Shown here one piece after another: positions 17,031 to 26,399 of a stretch of 64,000 bases of DNA; the stretch's first letter is position 1; the number at the start of each line of letters is the position of its first letter. Where the stretch lies: assembly GCF_001865575.2 (NCBI RefSeq), contig NZ_CP017562.2, positions 558,001 to 622,000 of the forward strand, read 5' to 3'. Position numbers and translations under genes: made by a program. Source of the stretch: Paraburkholderia sprentiae WSM5005 (GTDB taxonomy: Bacteria; Pseudomonadota; Gammaproteobacteria; Burkholderiales; Burkholderiaceae). Under the pieces are notes generated by a model, which was not told the DNA's origin, ran no database searches, and saw only the letters and a list, made by a program, of their open reading frames with translations.

Positions 17031-17402
17031 TTAGGCCCGAGCCATGGAACCGGCAGCGAGCCGCTTGCGCCAAGCAATCCAACCGACAACAATCGATAGT
17101 GTCGCCACGACGAGTGGCGCCACCCCATGTCCATATTCGCCGTGGACTGCGACGGTTGCCAGCGCAGCCAACATCACAGTGCAGCCGAGCACCGAGCCCC
17201 ACAGCCGCGTCCGTGCTCGCGCCAGCAGAACGGCGGTCATGAGTTCCAGCGAACCAGTCACGAAATGGAACCAGTGCGGATATCCCCACTTCAGATATTC
17301 CTCAAAAATGGATCGCGGGGCGACGATGTTGCTGAGCGATCCCACGACGAAAAAACCGGCGAGAACCAAAGGTAATACCTGGCGCGAGGAAACCTTGGAC
17401 AT
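17031..17402 (-). CDS. DoxX-like small integral membrane protein
   Basis: 123 residues with four hydrophobic helices (VLPLVLAGFFVVGSLSNI, FVTGSLELMTAVLLA, SVLGCTVMLAALATVAVHG, PLVVATLSIVVGWIAW). The pattern, including YLKWGYPHWFHFVTG after helix 1, fits DoxX-like proteins. The ATG at 17400-17402 starts the family-like part; the longer upstream frame overlaps the NmrA gene. The NmrA-type reductase gene lies just upstream on the same strand with its stop 80 bases away, so the two form a unit, divergent from an HxlR regulator. Confidence 0.75.
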   Translation of the reverse strand: MSKVSSRQVLPLVLAGFFVVGSLSNIVAPRSIFEEYLKWGYPHWFHFVTGSLELMTAVLLARARTRLWGSVLGCTVMLAALATVAVHGEYGHGVAPLVVATLSIVVGWIAWRKRLAAGSMARA

Positions 17403-17481
17403 TCGTTTTACCTTCTCCGATGAGGGCGCTGCCGAGGACCGGTGTGGCCGCCTGGTCGACGAGCTGGCCGATCTCCGCTGT

Positions 17482-18354
17482 TCATGCCGTAGTGGCCTTG
17501 TGGGCCGCCGCAAAGACATCGCGAGGGGACGTCGTGCCCGCTACGTGCTCCGTACCCGCGACGCCGAGGTCCATCCAGCCCGCGTTGACGGCATCGAACA
17601 TCGCTTCGGCCGGTCCGGTCCGGCCCTTCGGGACGCCGAACTGTTCGAACGCTGCTGGCCACCCGGCCCGCGGGATGGCAAAGGCCTTGACGTCGCGCTG
17701 CAAGACTTCGCCCAGCTGGGCTGCGACCTCGTCCGCGCTGACCATCGAGCCAAGCTCGACGACGCGATGCCCGGACCACGCCGGCCCGGTGAGCAGCGTC
17801 GCCACCTCGGCGCCGATATCGTCGGTCGCGACCATGGTCGACTTCCGACTCGTCGGGGTGTAGTAGACGGGTAGCGTGCCGCCCTGGGCGACGTGCAAGC
17901 CGTAAAGGAAGTTCTCGAAAAACCCGCCAGCTCGCACATGGGCGATCGGCAACGGCAGGTGGCGCAGTCCCTGCTCGAGAAGCGACAGGGCCGTGATCAT
18001 ACCCAGCCCGCTGGTTCTGTTCGCTCCCATCGACGACAGCACAACGACCCGCGGCGGCGCTGCCCGGGTCAGCGCCTCGACATAGTTCGCGATTACGCTC
18101 TTTGCTTCCCTGAAATCAGGCGAGGGTGCCCAGACAGCTGGCAGCATGACAAATGCACCTTCCACCCCTTCGAGCGCCCTCTCTACGGCGGCCGCATCAT
18201 TCCGATCGCCGTCGACAAGTTCCACACCTTGATCCGCCCAATTCGCAGCCTTCTCGCGATTGCGGACCAACGCCCGTACTTTCCTGGTTTGCGCTAACAG
18301 ATGTTGGGCCGTTGCGCCGCCTACGCGTCCCGTAATTCCCATTACCAAAAACAT
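17482..18354 (-). CDS. NmrA-family NAD(P)-binding protein
   Basis: A 290-residue atypical short-chain dehydrogenase. The nucleotide motif GITGRVGG occupies residues 7-14, and the strand VELVDGDRND and helix region GANRTSGLGMI follow the NmrA/HSCARG pattern. These proteins bind NAD(P)H and act as redox sensors or quinone/isoflavone reductases. The YxxxK catalytic motif of classical SDRs is not obvious, favouring a sensor or atypical reductase. It is transcribed divergently from the HxlR regulator gene and with a DoxX gene downstream, a common stress-response arrangement for quinone or electrophile exposure. Confidence 0.85.
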   Translation of the reverse strand: MFLVMGITGRVGGATAQHLLAQTRKVRALVRNREKAANWADQGVELVDGDRNDAAAVERALEGVEGAFVMLPAVWAPSPDFREAKSVIANYVEALTRAAPPRVVVLSSMGANRTSGLGMITALSLLEQGLRHLPLPIAHVRAGGFFENFLYGLHVAQGGTLPVYYTPTSRKSTMVATDDIGAEVATLLTGPAWSGHRVVELGSMVSADEVAAQLGEVLQRDVKAFAIPRAGWPAAFEQFGVPKGRTGPAEAMFDAVNAGWMDLGVAGTEHVAGTTSPRDVFAAAHKATTA

Positions 18355-18466
18355 GTGTTTCTCCTGGAATTAGTATTGCCCCTAAACGCCAACATTTCTG
18401 CGACTGCGGCTGGATGCAGTGCTTCGACATCCGAGCTCCCTGAGGAACGGTCTTTGTTTGAGGGCA

Positions 18467-18483
18467 GGTCTATCATAGAGACC
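18467..18483. promoter_or_regulatory. Candidate HxlR operator between NmrA and HxlR genes
   Basis: GGTCT (18467-18471) and AGACC (18479-18483) form an interrupted inverted repeat with A/T-rich centre, 60 bases before the HxlR start and in the divergent promoter region. Short arms make this tentative. Confidence 0.3.
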
Positions 18484-18542
18484 TACGCCTCGCGCCGTAA
18501 GGAGGCAGTTTTTTGTTACCAGAATAGTTAAAGGGAACCCGA

Positions 18543-18962
18543 ATGAGCACCGCTCAGAATGCGATCGAGAGATTCAGCCGATATCAACGTCAGGTGGGCG
18601 ACGCCCAGCCCGCACACTGCGCGGTTCGGGACGTGCTCGACCGCATCGGCGACAAATGGAGCATGCTCGTGATCATGGAGCTCGCGACGCGGTCGCAGCG
18701 CTTCAGTGAGCTTCACCGAGCCATCCCGGACATTTCCAAGCGCATGCTTACCCAGACGCTCCGCGATCTGCAGCGCGACGGACTCATCACCCGCCATGTT
18801 TTTCCCACCAGCCCGCCAAGCGTCGAATATCGTCTGGCACCACTAGGCCAATCGCTGTTGGACCCGATGGCGGCTCTCATCGATTGGGCCGATCGTCGTT
18901 ATCCCGACATCGATGCCGCGCGCGTCCGCTTTGACGGCGCATCCGGTGATGTCCGGCGCTAG
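18543..18962 (+). CDS. HxlR-family winged-helix regulator
   Basis: A 139-residue MarR-like winged helix of the HxlR group. The signature [19 protein letters not shown] (with the conserved cysteine near residue 26), [19 protein letters not shown] and [11 protein letters not shown] are typical. HxlR proteins sense electrophiles or aldehydes through cysteine and control adjacent reductase genes. Divergent from the NmrA-DoxX unit, which is its likely target. An AAGGGAA sequence precedes the ATG. Confidence 0.9.
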   Translation: MSTAQNAIERFSRYQRQVGDAQPAHCAVRDVLDRIGDKWSMLVIMELATRSQRFSELHRAIPDISKRMLTQTLRDLQRDGLITRHVFPTSPPSVEYRLAPLGQSLLDPMAALIDWADRRYPDIDAARVRFDGASGDVRR

Positions 18963-19233
18963 ATGCCCAGCCCGATGTGAGGGTTGCCAATGAAGTGACG
19001 CAGCGCGTCCACAGCGGCTGCCCGGCGGGTTCTATCGCATCCGCCGCAACGGTCTGCTTGCCACCGACGCTGGGCCAATGTCGCGAAGGTGCGAGAGCTG
19101 GCGGACGTTGCGGTGGCGTCCTGTCTTTCGTTCGCTCGCTCGCCAGATTTCGGGCAAGGCAGGACTGCCGGGTGGCTGCATCCTCGTGCTCGAAAACAAA
19201 CCGTTCGATTCGAAAGGGGGGCTCTCCTGCAAT

Positions 19234-21381
19234 TCAGTCTATAGCTTCGATGCGTACCGGCATCGCGCTCATTACCGGCATGGCGTTGATCGGATCGAGG
19301 TCAACTGAAGTGCTGAGCAACTGGTTTGGATTGGCGCCGGCGTAAGTCTGGGGCTCCTCATCGGGCATCGGTCCCCAGCCGTGCGGAATGGACACGACGC
19401 CTCGGCGCAGTGCGGGGTCCGCTTTGACGATAGCTCGAATGCGGCCATGCGGCGAAACAATGGCCACGCACTGGCCTTCGGTGAGTCCTTGAGCAGCCAG
19501 GTCATCGGGATGCACAAAGGCCGGATTGAACGGCATGCGTCGGCGGATCGCAGGCAGGTGGTGGTACATGGTGTTCTGCACGTCGCGCACGCGCCGCACC
19601 GCCAGGCGATGCGTGAACCCCGGCGGCTCGCCCGCTTCGTTCAGTACGTCCGCCAGTTCGCGCTCGACGTCGTCGGGCATCACGTCGAAGCGCGCGGTGT
19701 TCCCGGGCTCGCCGGGCTGCACGATCATCGGTTCGATTTCGTAGACTTTCCCTTGTGGGTACAGCTTCAGTTCGTCAAAGGAGATCGAGCCGTGGCGAAC
19801 CAGAATCGCAAGCAACTCGTCGGTGCTCGGCGCTGCGCGCATATCGAGCGGAACGTCGTCGAATAGGATGGGCTTGCCCAGGCGCCGCGCCAGATCCCAG
19901 AATACGAACCAGTCGTCCACGACTTCGGATCCCTCCGGCGGCGTCGCCACGGCGGCCGAGTATTGTGCGTAAGGCTGGAACATGATGTAGGACTCGTAGT
20001 CGCGCGAATGCAGGTCGGCGCGCTCGAACATCAGCTTCGGTGGAATCACATAGTGCGCGAGCCGCGCGGTGTTAGTCATGAATGGCTCGATGCATACCAG
20101 CAGTTCCAGTTGGCGCAGCGCATCGGCGATGCGGCGCTGGTCGGGCACGGCATTAACTGGATTGCCGCCGTCGACCAACAGCGCGCGGATCTGGCCGGCG
20201 CCAGGCGTAGTGATTTCCTGGGCCAGCGTGCCGCTCATCTTCTGGCCGAACAGCATGCCATAGCCGCCGACACGGCTCTTCCAACCGGATTCCCAGGAAC
20301 GGCGTGGCGCAATCACTTCGGCGCGGCGCTGATAGCGTGGGGCGAGCACGCCGGGATTCGGTACAGGGTCGCCGGCGCGAGCGAAGCGGCCACACACGAC
20401 GTTGAGGCATTCGACCAGATGCTCAGCCAGATTGGAGTGCGGCGCCATGTTAGGCCCGGTTCCCGACGCGGCCGAGCCGCGCTTGCGGCGCAGGCCGCCG
20501 GCCTCCCGGACGGGTTCCGCGAAGGCCGCAGCGGCGGCTTCGAGCCCTTCGACGCTTACGCCGGCGCGCTGGGCGACGTATTCGGGCGTGAACGGCTCGA
20601 CCGCGCGCGCCAGTCGTCGCAGGTCCTTGACGTAGCGCGCGCAGAATTCAGCATCGTGCCAGCCGCGGCACAGAATGATGCGCAGCAGGCCCGCCAGGAC
20701 GGTCGGGTCCTCGCCCGGCAGCACCTGCAGGAAGACATCGGCATGGCGGGCGGTCTCTGTCTCTCGTGGATCGATCACCACCAGCTTCAGGCCGCGCTCC
20801 TTCGCTTCGTGGAGCTGCTTGACCGGATTCTGCAATGCAAAGTTGAACGTGGATAGCGACACCAGCGGATTGGTGCCGACGAACAATAGCGCGTCGGCGA
20901 GCGCATACGGATCTTTGCCGGCAGCCCAGCCGCCCAGTCGCTCAAATGCCACCCATTTGGCCGACTGGTCGATGGTCATTGTAGAAAAAAACGAATTCGA
21001 ACCCAGCGCCGCGAGGAAGGCGGGCAACATATGATTGGCGGCGAGGTTAGAGTAGTTCATGGTGCCGCGAAAGGCTGCGACCGCATCGGCGCCGTGGCGC
21101 TCGATCAGGGTCTGGAGTTGCGCCGCGATCTCGGCCAACATCACGTCAAGCGGCATCTGCACGAAACTGCCATCGCGTTGCCGTTTCAGCGGGTGCAAGA
21201 GCCGCTCCGCGCTGTTATGCGCCTCATGCAGATACGCGCCCTTGATGCAGGCGTAGCCGCGCGTGAGCGGATTGTCGCGGTCGCCGCGCGCAGCAACGAC
21301 GCGTCCGGCGTCGTCCAGGGTCAAGCGCAGTGAACAGTTGCCGGCGCAGATGCGGCAGGCGGTGACGGCTTCGCGTGGCAC
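19234..21381 (-). CDS. Molybdopterin-dependent oxidoreductase (DMSO reductase family)
   Basis: About 715 residues. Four N-terminal cysteines (residues 9, 12, 16 and 44; C-x2-C-x3-C-x27-C, ending GYACIKG) bind a 4Fe-4S cluster, and blocks such as FVGTNPLVSLST, VVIDPRETETARHADVFL and PGEDPTVLAGLLRIIL bind the bis-MGD cofactor. C-terminal block LAAQGLTEGQCVAIVSPHG is the molydopterin dinucleotide-binding domain. I moved the start to GTG at 21381, because AGGAGGAG (21388-21395) sits at ideal spacing; the longer frame would begin at a GTG at 21462 with no Shine-Dalgarno. No Tat signal, no small subunit and no chaperone gene adjacent, so it is a cytoplasmic, stand-alone enzyme with unknown substrate. 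Confidence 0.88.
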   Translation of the reverse strand: MPREAVTACRICAGNCSLRLTLDDAGRVVAARGDRDNPLTRGYACIKGAYLHEAHNSAERLLHPLKRQRDGSFVQMPLDVMLAEIAAQLQTLIERHGADAVAAFRGTMNYSNLAANHMLPAFLAALGSNSFFSTMTIDQSAKWVAFERLGGWAAGKDPYALADALLFVGTNPLVSLSTFNFALQNPVKQLHEAKERGLKLVVIDPRETETARHADVFLQVLPGEDPTVLAGLLRIILCRGWHDAEFCARYVKDLRRLARAVEPFTPEYVAQRAGVSVEGLEAAAAAFAEPVREAGGLRRKRGSAASGTGPNMAPHSNLAEHLVECLNVVCGRFARAGDPVPNPGVLAPRYQRRAEVIAPRRSWESGWKSRVGGYGMLFGQKMSGTLAQEITTPGAGQIRALLVDGGNPVNAVPDQRRIADALRQLELLVCIEPFMTNTARLAHYVIPPKLMFERADLHSRDYESYIMFQPYAQYSAAVATPPEGSEVVDDWFVFWDLARRLGKPILFDDVPLDMRAAPSTDELLAILVRHGSISFDELKLYPQGKVYEIEPMIVQPGEPGNTARFDVMPDDVERELADVLNEAGEPPGFTHRLAVRRVRDVQNTMYHHLPAIRRRMPFNPAFVHPDDLAAQGLTEGQCVAIVSPHGRIRAIVKADPALRRGVVSIPHGWGPMPDEEPQTYAGANPNQLLSTSVDLDPINAMPVMSAMPVRIEAID

Positions 21382-21462
21382 GGCGAACTCCTCCTGTAGT
21401 GTGGCCCACACCTCGTAACCACCCACAACTTTCGGCGTAAAGGTTAAAGCCGAGCCGGACAC

Positions 21463-22294
21463 CTGCGAGATGACAGAGCACCCGCATATGACTAGCGTTA
21501 GATCGCCGCCAGACTGCGGCCATTCATTCTATATCATAAACGACGTTCATATTTTCGCAAATAGGCCGGCGACCTGTTGCGAGTGCCGCGGCCCGCAAGT
21601 CCGGCATGCGGCGCCCCGACAGGCGCATCGGGCCTCGCGACGGCCCGTCGCACGAGAAGCGCGCCCTCACGAAGATCGGAGGTCGATACGAACGTCAGCG
21701 AACGCGACGTGAGCGGGATAAAAGAGGGCACCAAAGCGACGTTTCACTGCCGAGCAAATGTACGAGGTGCGATCCGCTGGCGGCTGCTCCATTGGGCCAG
21801 ATCTACACGGGGCTATTTCGTGCGTGTGTGGGTCCTACTCGCAAACACGAAGCTGACGTAGAGGCTGCGCAGTCGTACACTTCGAGCAACTCGACTGCAC
21901 ATGGCGAGGCTGTCATGCGAAATACGTCCGTTCGCGAGCCGCACGCCACAAGGAACGCGACCGCGATCGCGGCAAGCGTTTTTACGCGGAACGCCCGCGA
22001 TCCTCGAGCAGAACAGCGCGGGCCCTGGCGCTTTCGCGTCAAGACGATGTATCAGTCGACGACCGCCATCGTGGCCATCAATCCTTCGGACAGCGACGCC
22101 GCGGGCTCGCGAATCGCGCCGCGGCAGGCCACGGCGCCTCAAGGCTCGTTGTCGCCGCCGATGGAACGGTGATCGCTTCATTGCCGCCGCGTAGCGCATG
22201 CGTGTGGATGACGGCTGGATGAATCGTCATCGCCGGCCTGGCCTCGTGCGCTTCTTCAATGTGGCGGAGCCGGCTCGCCGAGCGGTCAACGCGT
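21463..22294. other. 830-base intergenic stretch without a supported gene
   Basis: Short frames exist on both strands. One minus-strand frame around 21803-21985 encodes a lipoprotein-like segment (ending FLVAC), but it lacks a start codon next to that segment. I see no terminator hairpin or repeats. The size suggests lost genes or a long leader upstream of the molybdoenzyme gene. Confidence 0.4.
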
Positions 22295-24169
22295 TCACAC
22301 ATCCCCAATTTTGAACGGCAGCTCGAAATTGCCGCCGCTGTTGATCAACTGCACGTACTCGAGGTATCGCGCGTGTGCGAGATTCTGCGCTGCGACCAGA
22401 TAGCCCGGCAAAGGCGCTTGCAACTCGTTCGGAAGAATGTCCGATATCAACTGATCATGGAGCGCCTGCGCTGCGGGGTCGCGGTAGCGGTTATCGAGTT
22501 CCAGCCTTCCCTGCTCAGTCGAGTAATCGTAGTACTCCAGGTCGCTCGAACCGGTGATCGTCGTGGTGGACGGCGCCCAGTGCGAGTACGTTCCCAGCTT
22601 GCCGCTGTCGGTCCTGACGCCGATGATGTGCGGCGCCGCATTGTTGAAGTTCAGGCTCTCGGGCACGGTCTCATCCGACGAGAAGACGACATACGGCCGG
22701 CCTGGCGCGCTCGAACTCTTCAACATTGGGAGCAGGTCGTGCCGGTTGCCGTACATCTGAGCGTAGTCCCCGGTCAGCCAGTTCCGTTGACCTCCGTTGC
22801 CGATGGTGACGAGCAGCGGAAGAATGTCCACTGACGACGTCAGCGCGCCGCGCACGGTGTCGAGATCGCCGTTGTACTGCCCGGTCGGATCGACCACGAT
22901 GAGCGGGACGTTGAACGCTTCTTCGTAGCACGTCCCGGTCTTCCCCGAGATCAGACCGTGCGCGCCCGCATAGTCGCCATGATCCGACGTGAGAATGATG
23001 ATCGTTTTCCTCGCGACAGCGTGCGGTAACGCGTCGACGACGGCGCCTATCTTCGCATCTACGATCGACATGATCTGCGTGTACGAATCGAGGCCTCGCT
23101 TCCAGTAATGGAAAGGCGCCTTGGCGATGCCTCTGGTCACGGACGGCGGCGGATAGTTCGGATTGACCGGATAAGCCGTGATCTCGAAGTCGGTACCACG
23201 CGTATCCTGGACACCGCCCCATACGGCTTCCTGAATCGTGCGGTTGAAGGTTTGCATCGGCGGCTTGTTCGCTGCCAGTTGAGAGCCGGACTCCCAGTTG
23301 GGCGCAGTCGCCGGATAGTCGAGCCGGGGCGGACTGCGCAGCGGGTTCGATTCCCAGTCGTAAGCAGGCGGCCCCTTGGTGTAATCGACCCACTGCGTAT
23401 AGCCGTTCGGGTTGTACCGATTTGAACTGAACAACGCGGTAAAGCGCTTGAACTCTGTGCCTGCGGGAAAGAACTCCTTGTCGTGCGGATTGATGAAGCC
23501 GACAGTCAGGCACCACGGTGAATCGCCCGGCTTGCGTCCCTGCAACCATTGCGTTGCCTGGTCCGCGATATTCGCATCGCTCAGATAGCCTTCTCCCGGA
23601 TTTCCGATCGTGCCTTGCAGGTTGCTGCCGGTCGGATCGGGATACGTCATGCCCTCGAAACCATACAGCGAGAGCGGGCGTGGCCCTTTATGCACGATCG
23701 ACAAATGCCATTTGCCGATGTACGGCGTCAAATAGCCGAGCGACTGGAGGATTTTCCCGTAGGTCGGATACTCGCGGCGCAGCACCGGTTGTATCGATAC
23801 CCTCGTATCTGGCGAATCCAGAATAGTTGTTAGCAGCCAGTTCTGCTGCGTATAGAGTCCTGTGACCAGCGCGGCACGCGCCGGGCTGCATGCCGAAGCC
23901 GCCGTGTAATGGCCCGAGAATTTGACACCCTTTCTCCACAGATCGAATGTTTTCGGCATATAGGCTTTGAGAAAGCCGCGCACATCGGTGATGCCGTCCG
24001 GGAAGACGCGAGGAAAGCGCATCTCGTCGAGCAGGATGAACAGAATATTAGGCTTGCTGTTCGAAGAGTCGCCGCCTTGCGTGCCATCCGCGGCCTGAGC
24101 GGTGACATTGGCCGTAGCGACGGCTGCGCCGACGGCCGACGTCTTCTTGATAAATTCTCGTCTGTCCAT
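22295..24169 (-). CDS. Tat-exported sulfatase
   Basis: A 624-residue type I sulfatase. The N-terminus MDRREFIKKTSAVGAAVA is a twin-arginine signal, so the enzyme is exported folded to the periplasm. Residues 92-98 read SACSPAR, with Cys94 in the CxPxR motif that must be converted to formylglycine. Metal-site blocks follow: LLDEMR (about 46-51) and TSDHGDYAG. Substrates of such enzymes range from aryl sulfates to sulfated sugars; the long central insertion does not identify one. No formylglycine-generating enzyme lies in the window. Downstream to the left is the molybdoenzyme; upstream is a decayed MFS gene. Confidence 0.92.
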   Translation of the reverse strand: MDRREFIKKTSAVGAAVATANVTAQAADGTQGGDSSNSKPNILFILLDEMRFPRVFPDGITDVRGFLKAYMPKTFDLWRKGVKFSGHYTAASACSPARAALVTGLYTQQNWLLTTILDSPDTRVSIQPVLRREYPTYGKILQSLGYLTPYIGKWHLSIVHKGPRPLSLYGFEGMTYPDPTGSNLQGTIGNPGEGYLSDANIADQATQWLQGRKPGDSPWCLTVGFINPHDKEFFPAGTEFKRFTALFSSNRYNPNGYTQWVDYTKGPPAYDWESNPLRSPPRLDYPATAPNWESGSQLAANKPPMQTFNRTIQEAVWGGVQDTRGTDFEITAYPVNPNYPPPSVTRGIAKAPFHYWKRGLDSYTQIMSIVDAKIGAVVDALPHAVARKTIIILTSDHGDYAGAHGLISGKTGTCYEEAFNVPLIVVDPTGQYNGDLDTVRGALTSSVDILPLLVTIGNGGQRNWLTGDYAQMYGNRHDLLPMLKSSSAPGRPYVVFSSDETVPESLNFNNAAPHIIGVRTDSGKLGTYSHWAPSTTTITGSSDLEYYDYSTEQGRLELDNRYRDPAAQALHDQLISDILPNELQAPLPGYLVAAQNLAHARYLEYVQLINSGGNFELPFKIGDV

Positions 24170-24428
24170 GGTTTGTAGCCCTAAGTAAATGAATTGGGAA
24201 ATTTCAATAATCCTTACGAGCTTCAGTTCACTTTCGTTTGATACGACGAATCCAGCTAATCCGACCGTCTTTTAGAAGAACCGGTCGAAAGCCAAACTAA
24301 GAATAGGCGAAACTCGCGACGTATAAGGGAAAAATTCGTTTTAACTTATGTCACTGATCGTAGTGAGGATTTTCAAGACATACCCGCCATTGCTTCGCAT
24401 CTTTTGTTGCTGATGCAAGGCGGAAAAT

Positions 24429-24641
24429 CTATGAAAACAACGCCGAGGTGTCGACGTCGGCCATTTTGTCCAGTTCGTCGCGCCTTGGGTGATCCACAGA
24501 GCCAGCGATAAACGCGAGGCTTCCAAGCGCAATGAAAGCATTCGGGTAGCCGAAGCGGCTGGCAAGCGATCCGCCCAGCAATGGACTCAGGCAACCGCCC
24601 GCAGCTTCCACACTTTTCATCGCGCCCTGACCGACGTTCAC
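24429..24641 (-). pseudogene. C-terminal remnant of an MFS transporter
   Basis: The minus-strand frame reads VGQGAMKSVEAAGGCLSPLL then GGSLASRFGYPNAFIALGSL and ends DVDTSALFS at a stop. This resembles the last two or three transmembrane segments of a major facilitator (the QGAxxSxxxxGxSLSPxLGG block). Upstream the frame continues into non-transporter sequence, and no start or N-terminal half exists. It was probably the transporter that accompanied the neighbouring sulfatase or the sugar-binding protein gene. Confidence 0.55.
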
Positions 24642-24999
24642 CAGAAGCTCGAGCGGCGGATGACGCGACCGGCATAGACAGCAGCAATCAGCAGCTCATT
24701 GTGTCGGGCCAAGGCCAAAGCCGAGCCTATTTGCTGGGAAAACTCACATGGCGGCTGCTACGATGGGCGGTTATCAAACCGTTACTCACGAGCTTCGTTT
24801 GGGAATCAGTCACTTGCCCGACAAGTAACGTTATCGCGTATAGCTCGCATTAAACGCAATGCCTGATACCAGTCAGCGACATTGACGACCCCGGCAGCAG
24901 GCGCGGTTTCCGGCGTGTTGCCGTCTCCCAGCGCTCCCCGCCATCTTGTTCTTACGCGGGAAAATGGCGGAGGCCGCGTGCTGGCCCGGACTATTCTAG

Positions 25000-25013
25000 A
25001 GGGAGCGCTCCCT
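25000..25013. promoter_or_regulatory. LacI-type operator palindrome upstream of the sugar-binding protein
   Basis: AGGGAGCGCTCCCT is a perfect 14-base palindrome centred on CG, 36 bases before the ATG of the substrate-binding protein. The GGGAGCGCTCCC core is the kind of site bound by LacI-family repressors of glycoside uptake (it is the same core as the CebR box of actinomycetes). No LacI-family gene occurs in this window. Confidence 0.6.
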
Positions 25014-25049
25014 GCCTATGGGGCAAGGGCGCACAAGCGGGAGCGACCC

Positions 25050-26300
25050 ATGAGCAGGCTGATTCTCCGGCGCAAGCATGTACTTGTGGTTTTCACGCTG
25101 AGCAACATTGCCGCAGGGCTTGCGTTTGCAGGTATTGCAGTAGCGGCACACGCCGACACGGTCCGGATCACCGTCTCGCACTACAGTGACGCGACTGGCC
25201 CATACTTCAACAAGATGGCTCAGGAGTTCGAAAAAGCTTACCCCGGTACGACAATCAAGGTCGAAGAAGTAAACTGGGACACGCTGCAACAGAAGCTCCA
25301 GACGGACATCATGGGTGGCGCGAACTCGGACCTGGCGATTGTCGGTACTCGCTGGTTGCTGGACCTCGTTAAGGACGACGTCGCCGAGCCCCTTGATGGC
25401 TACATGGACGTGAGCTTCAAGCACCGCTTCATTGGCCAGATACTGGCGCCGGGTGAAATCAAAGGGAAGGTGTATGGCTTGCCGATCGCTGCTTCGACAC
25501 GCGCGCTGTACTACAACAAGGACCTGCTTGCGAAAGCTGGTTATCCGAATGGTCCGAAGACGTGGAACGACGTGATCGATGCGTCGAAGAAGCTGAAAAC
25601 GATGGGAATCGCGGGCTTTGGTCTTCAAGGCAAAGAAATCGAGACAGATGTCTACTTCTACTATGCACTCTGGAGCTACGGCGGAGACGTGATCGGCAAG
25701 GACGGCAAGGCTGCTTTCAATTCGCAGGCTGGCGTGAAAGCCGCAACGCTGTACAAAACGATGATCGACGAAGGTCTGACCGAAGCGGGGGTCACCGGGT
25801 ATAGCCGTGAAGGCGTACAGAACCTGTTCAAGCAGGGGCGTGTGGCGATGGTTATCTCTTTGCCCTTACTGTCGAAGCAGATCGCGAAGGACGCACCGGA
25901 CCTGAAGTACGGTATCGATCCCATTCCGAGCGGAACGACGCAGGCCACCTATGCGGTGACCGATTCAATCATGATGTTCAAGAACTCCAGGGTCAAAAAG
26001 AGCGCCTGGAAGTTTCTCGACTTCCTCTTCACAAAGGGCCCGCGCGTCGAATTCTCGAAGAAGGAAGGCTTCCTGCCCACGACGGAGGCTGAAGCTAGCG
26101 ATCCGGCGCTCAATGGCCCGGACACCCGAGCGTTCATCGCGTTGTTGCCGAACGCGCGCTTCGCACCGGCTGTCACTGGCTGGGAAGACACCGGGAAGGC
26201 CGTGTCGAATGCGATGCAATCCGTCTACCTGGGAAAAGCTCAACCCGCCGCGGCGCTGAACGCGGCAGCCGAAAAGGCCAATCAGTCGCTAGGTAAGTAA
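25050..26300 (+). CDS. ABC transporter sugar-binding protein (extracellular family 1)
   Basis: A 416-residue periplasmic binding protein. Signal peptide MSRLILRRKHVLVVFTLS..., cleavage near AHA at about 35. The mature start VRITVSHYSD, the EFEKAYPGTTIKVEEVNWD segment, GVKGLPIAASTRALYYNKDL-like region (about 148) and PKTWNDVIDASKKLK (about 170) are typical of sugar-binding family 1. It presents a saccharide to an ABC importer. The permeases and ATPase that normally follow are missing: only a short permease-like start remains after the stop, then a cyclase gene in the opposite direction. A LacI-type palindrome lies before the start. Confidence 0.92.
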   Translation: MSRLILRRKHVLVVFTLSNIAAGLAFAGIAVAAHADTVRITVSHYSDATGPYFNKMAQEFEKAYPGTTIKVEEVNWDTLQQKLQTDIMGGANSDLAIVGTRWLLDLVKDDVAEPLDGYMDVSFKHRFIGQILAPGEIKGKVYGLPIAASTRALYYNKDLLAKAGYPNGPKTWNDVIDASKKLKTMGIAGFGLQGKEIETDVYFYYALWSYGGDVIGKDGKAAFNSQAGVKAATLYKTMIDEGLTEAGVTGYSREGVQNLFKQGRVAMVISLPLLSKQIAKDAPDLKYGIDPIPSGTTQATYAVTDSIMMFKNSRVKKSAWKFLDFLFTKGPRVEFSKKEGFLPTTEAEASDPALNGPDTRAFIALLPNARFAPAVTGWEDTGKAVSNAMQSVYLGKAQPAAALNAAAEKANQSLGK

Positions 26301-26304
26301 TGCG

Positions 26305-26399
26305 ATGGTGGCAATTGAGATCCGCTACAGACTGGCGCACGAACGGTTCGCGGCGAACGGTGCGAGCTGGCGTCTGCTGCATGTTGCTCCGTCAATGCT
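26305..26399 (+). pseudogene. Possible truncated start of a sugar ABC permease
   Basis: Four bases after the binding-protein stop an ATG opens a frame (MVAIEIRYRLAHERFAANGA, then WRLLHVAPSMLHF) that resembles the cytoplasmic lead and first helix start of MalF-type permeases, which usually have an arginine-rich lead then LLxxPSxLxx. After about 33 residues it runs antisense into the end of the cyclase gene and loses hydrophobicity. A deletion or insertion has probably removed the remaining transporter genes. Confidence 0.4.

Noticed and set aside
21803-21985. A lipoprotein-like segment (FLVAC lipobox) on the minus strand
   Set aside because: The codon before the hydrophobic segment is GTA, not a start, and the frame needs 19 unrelated residues upstream; not supported as a gene.
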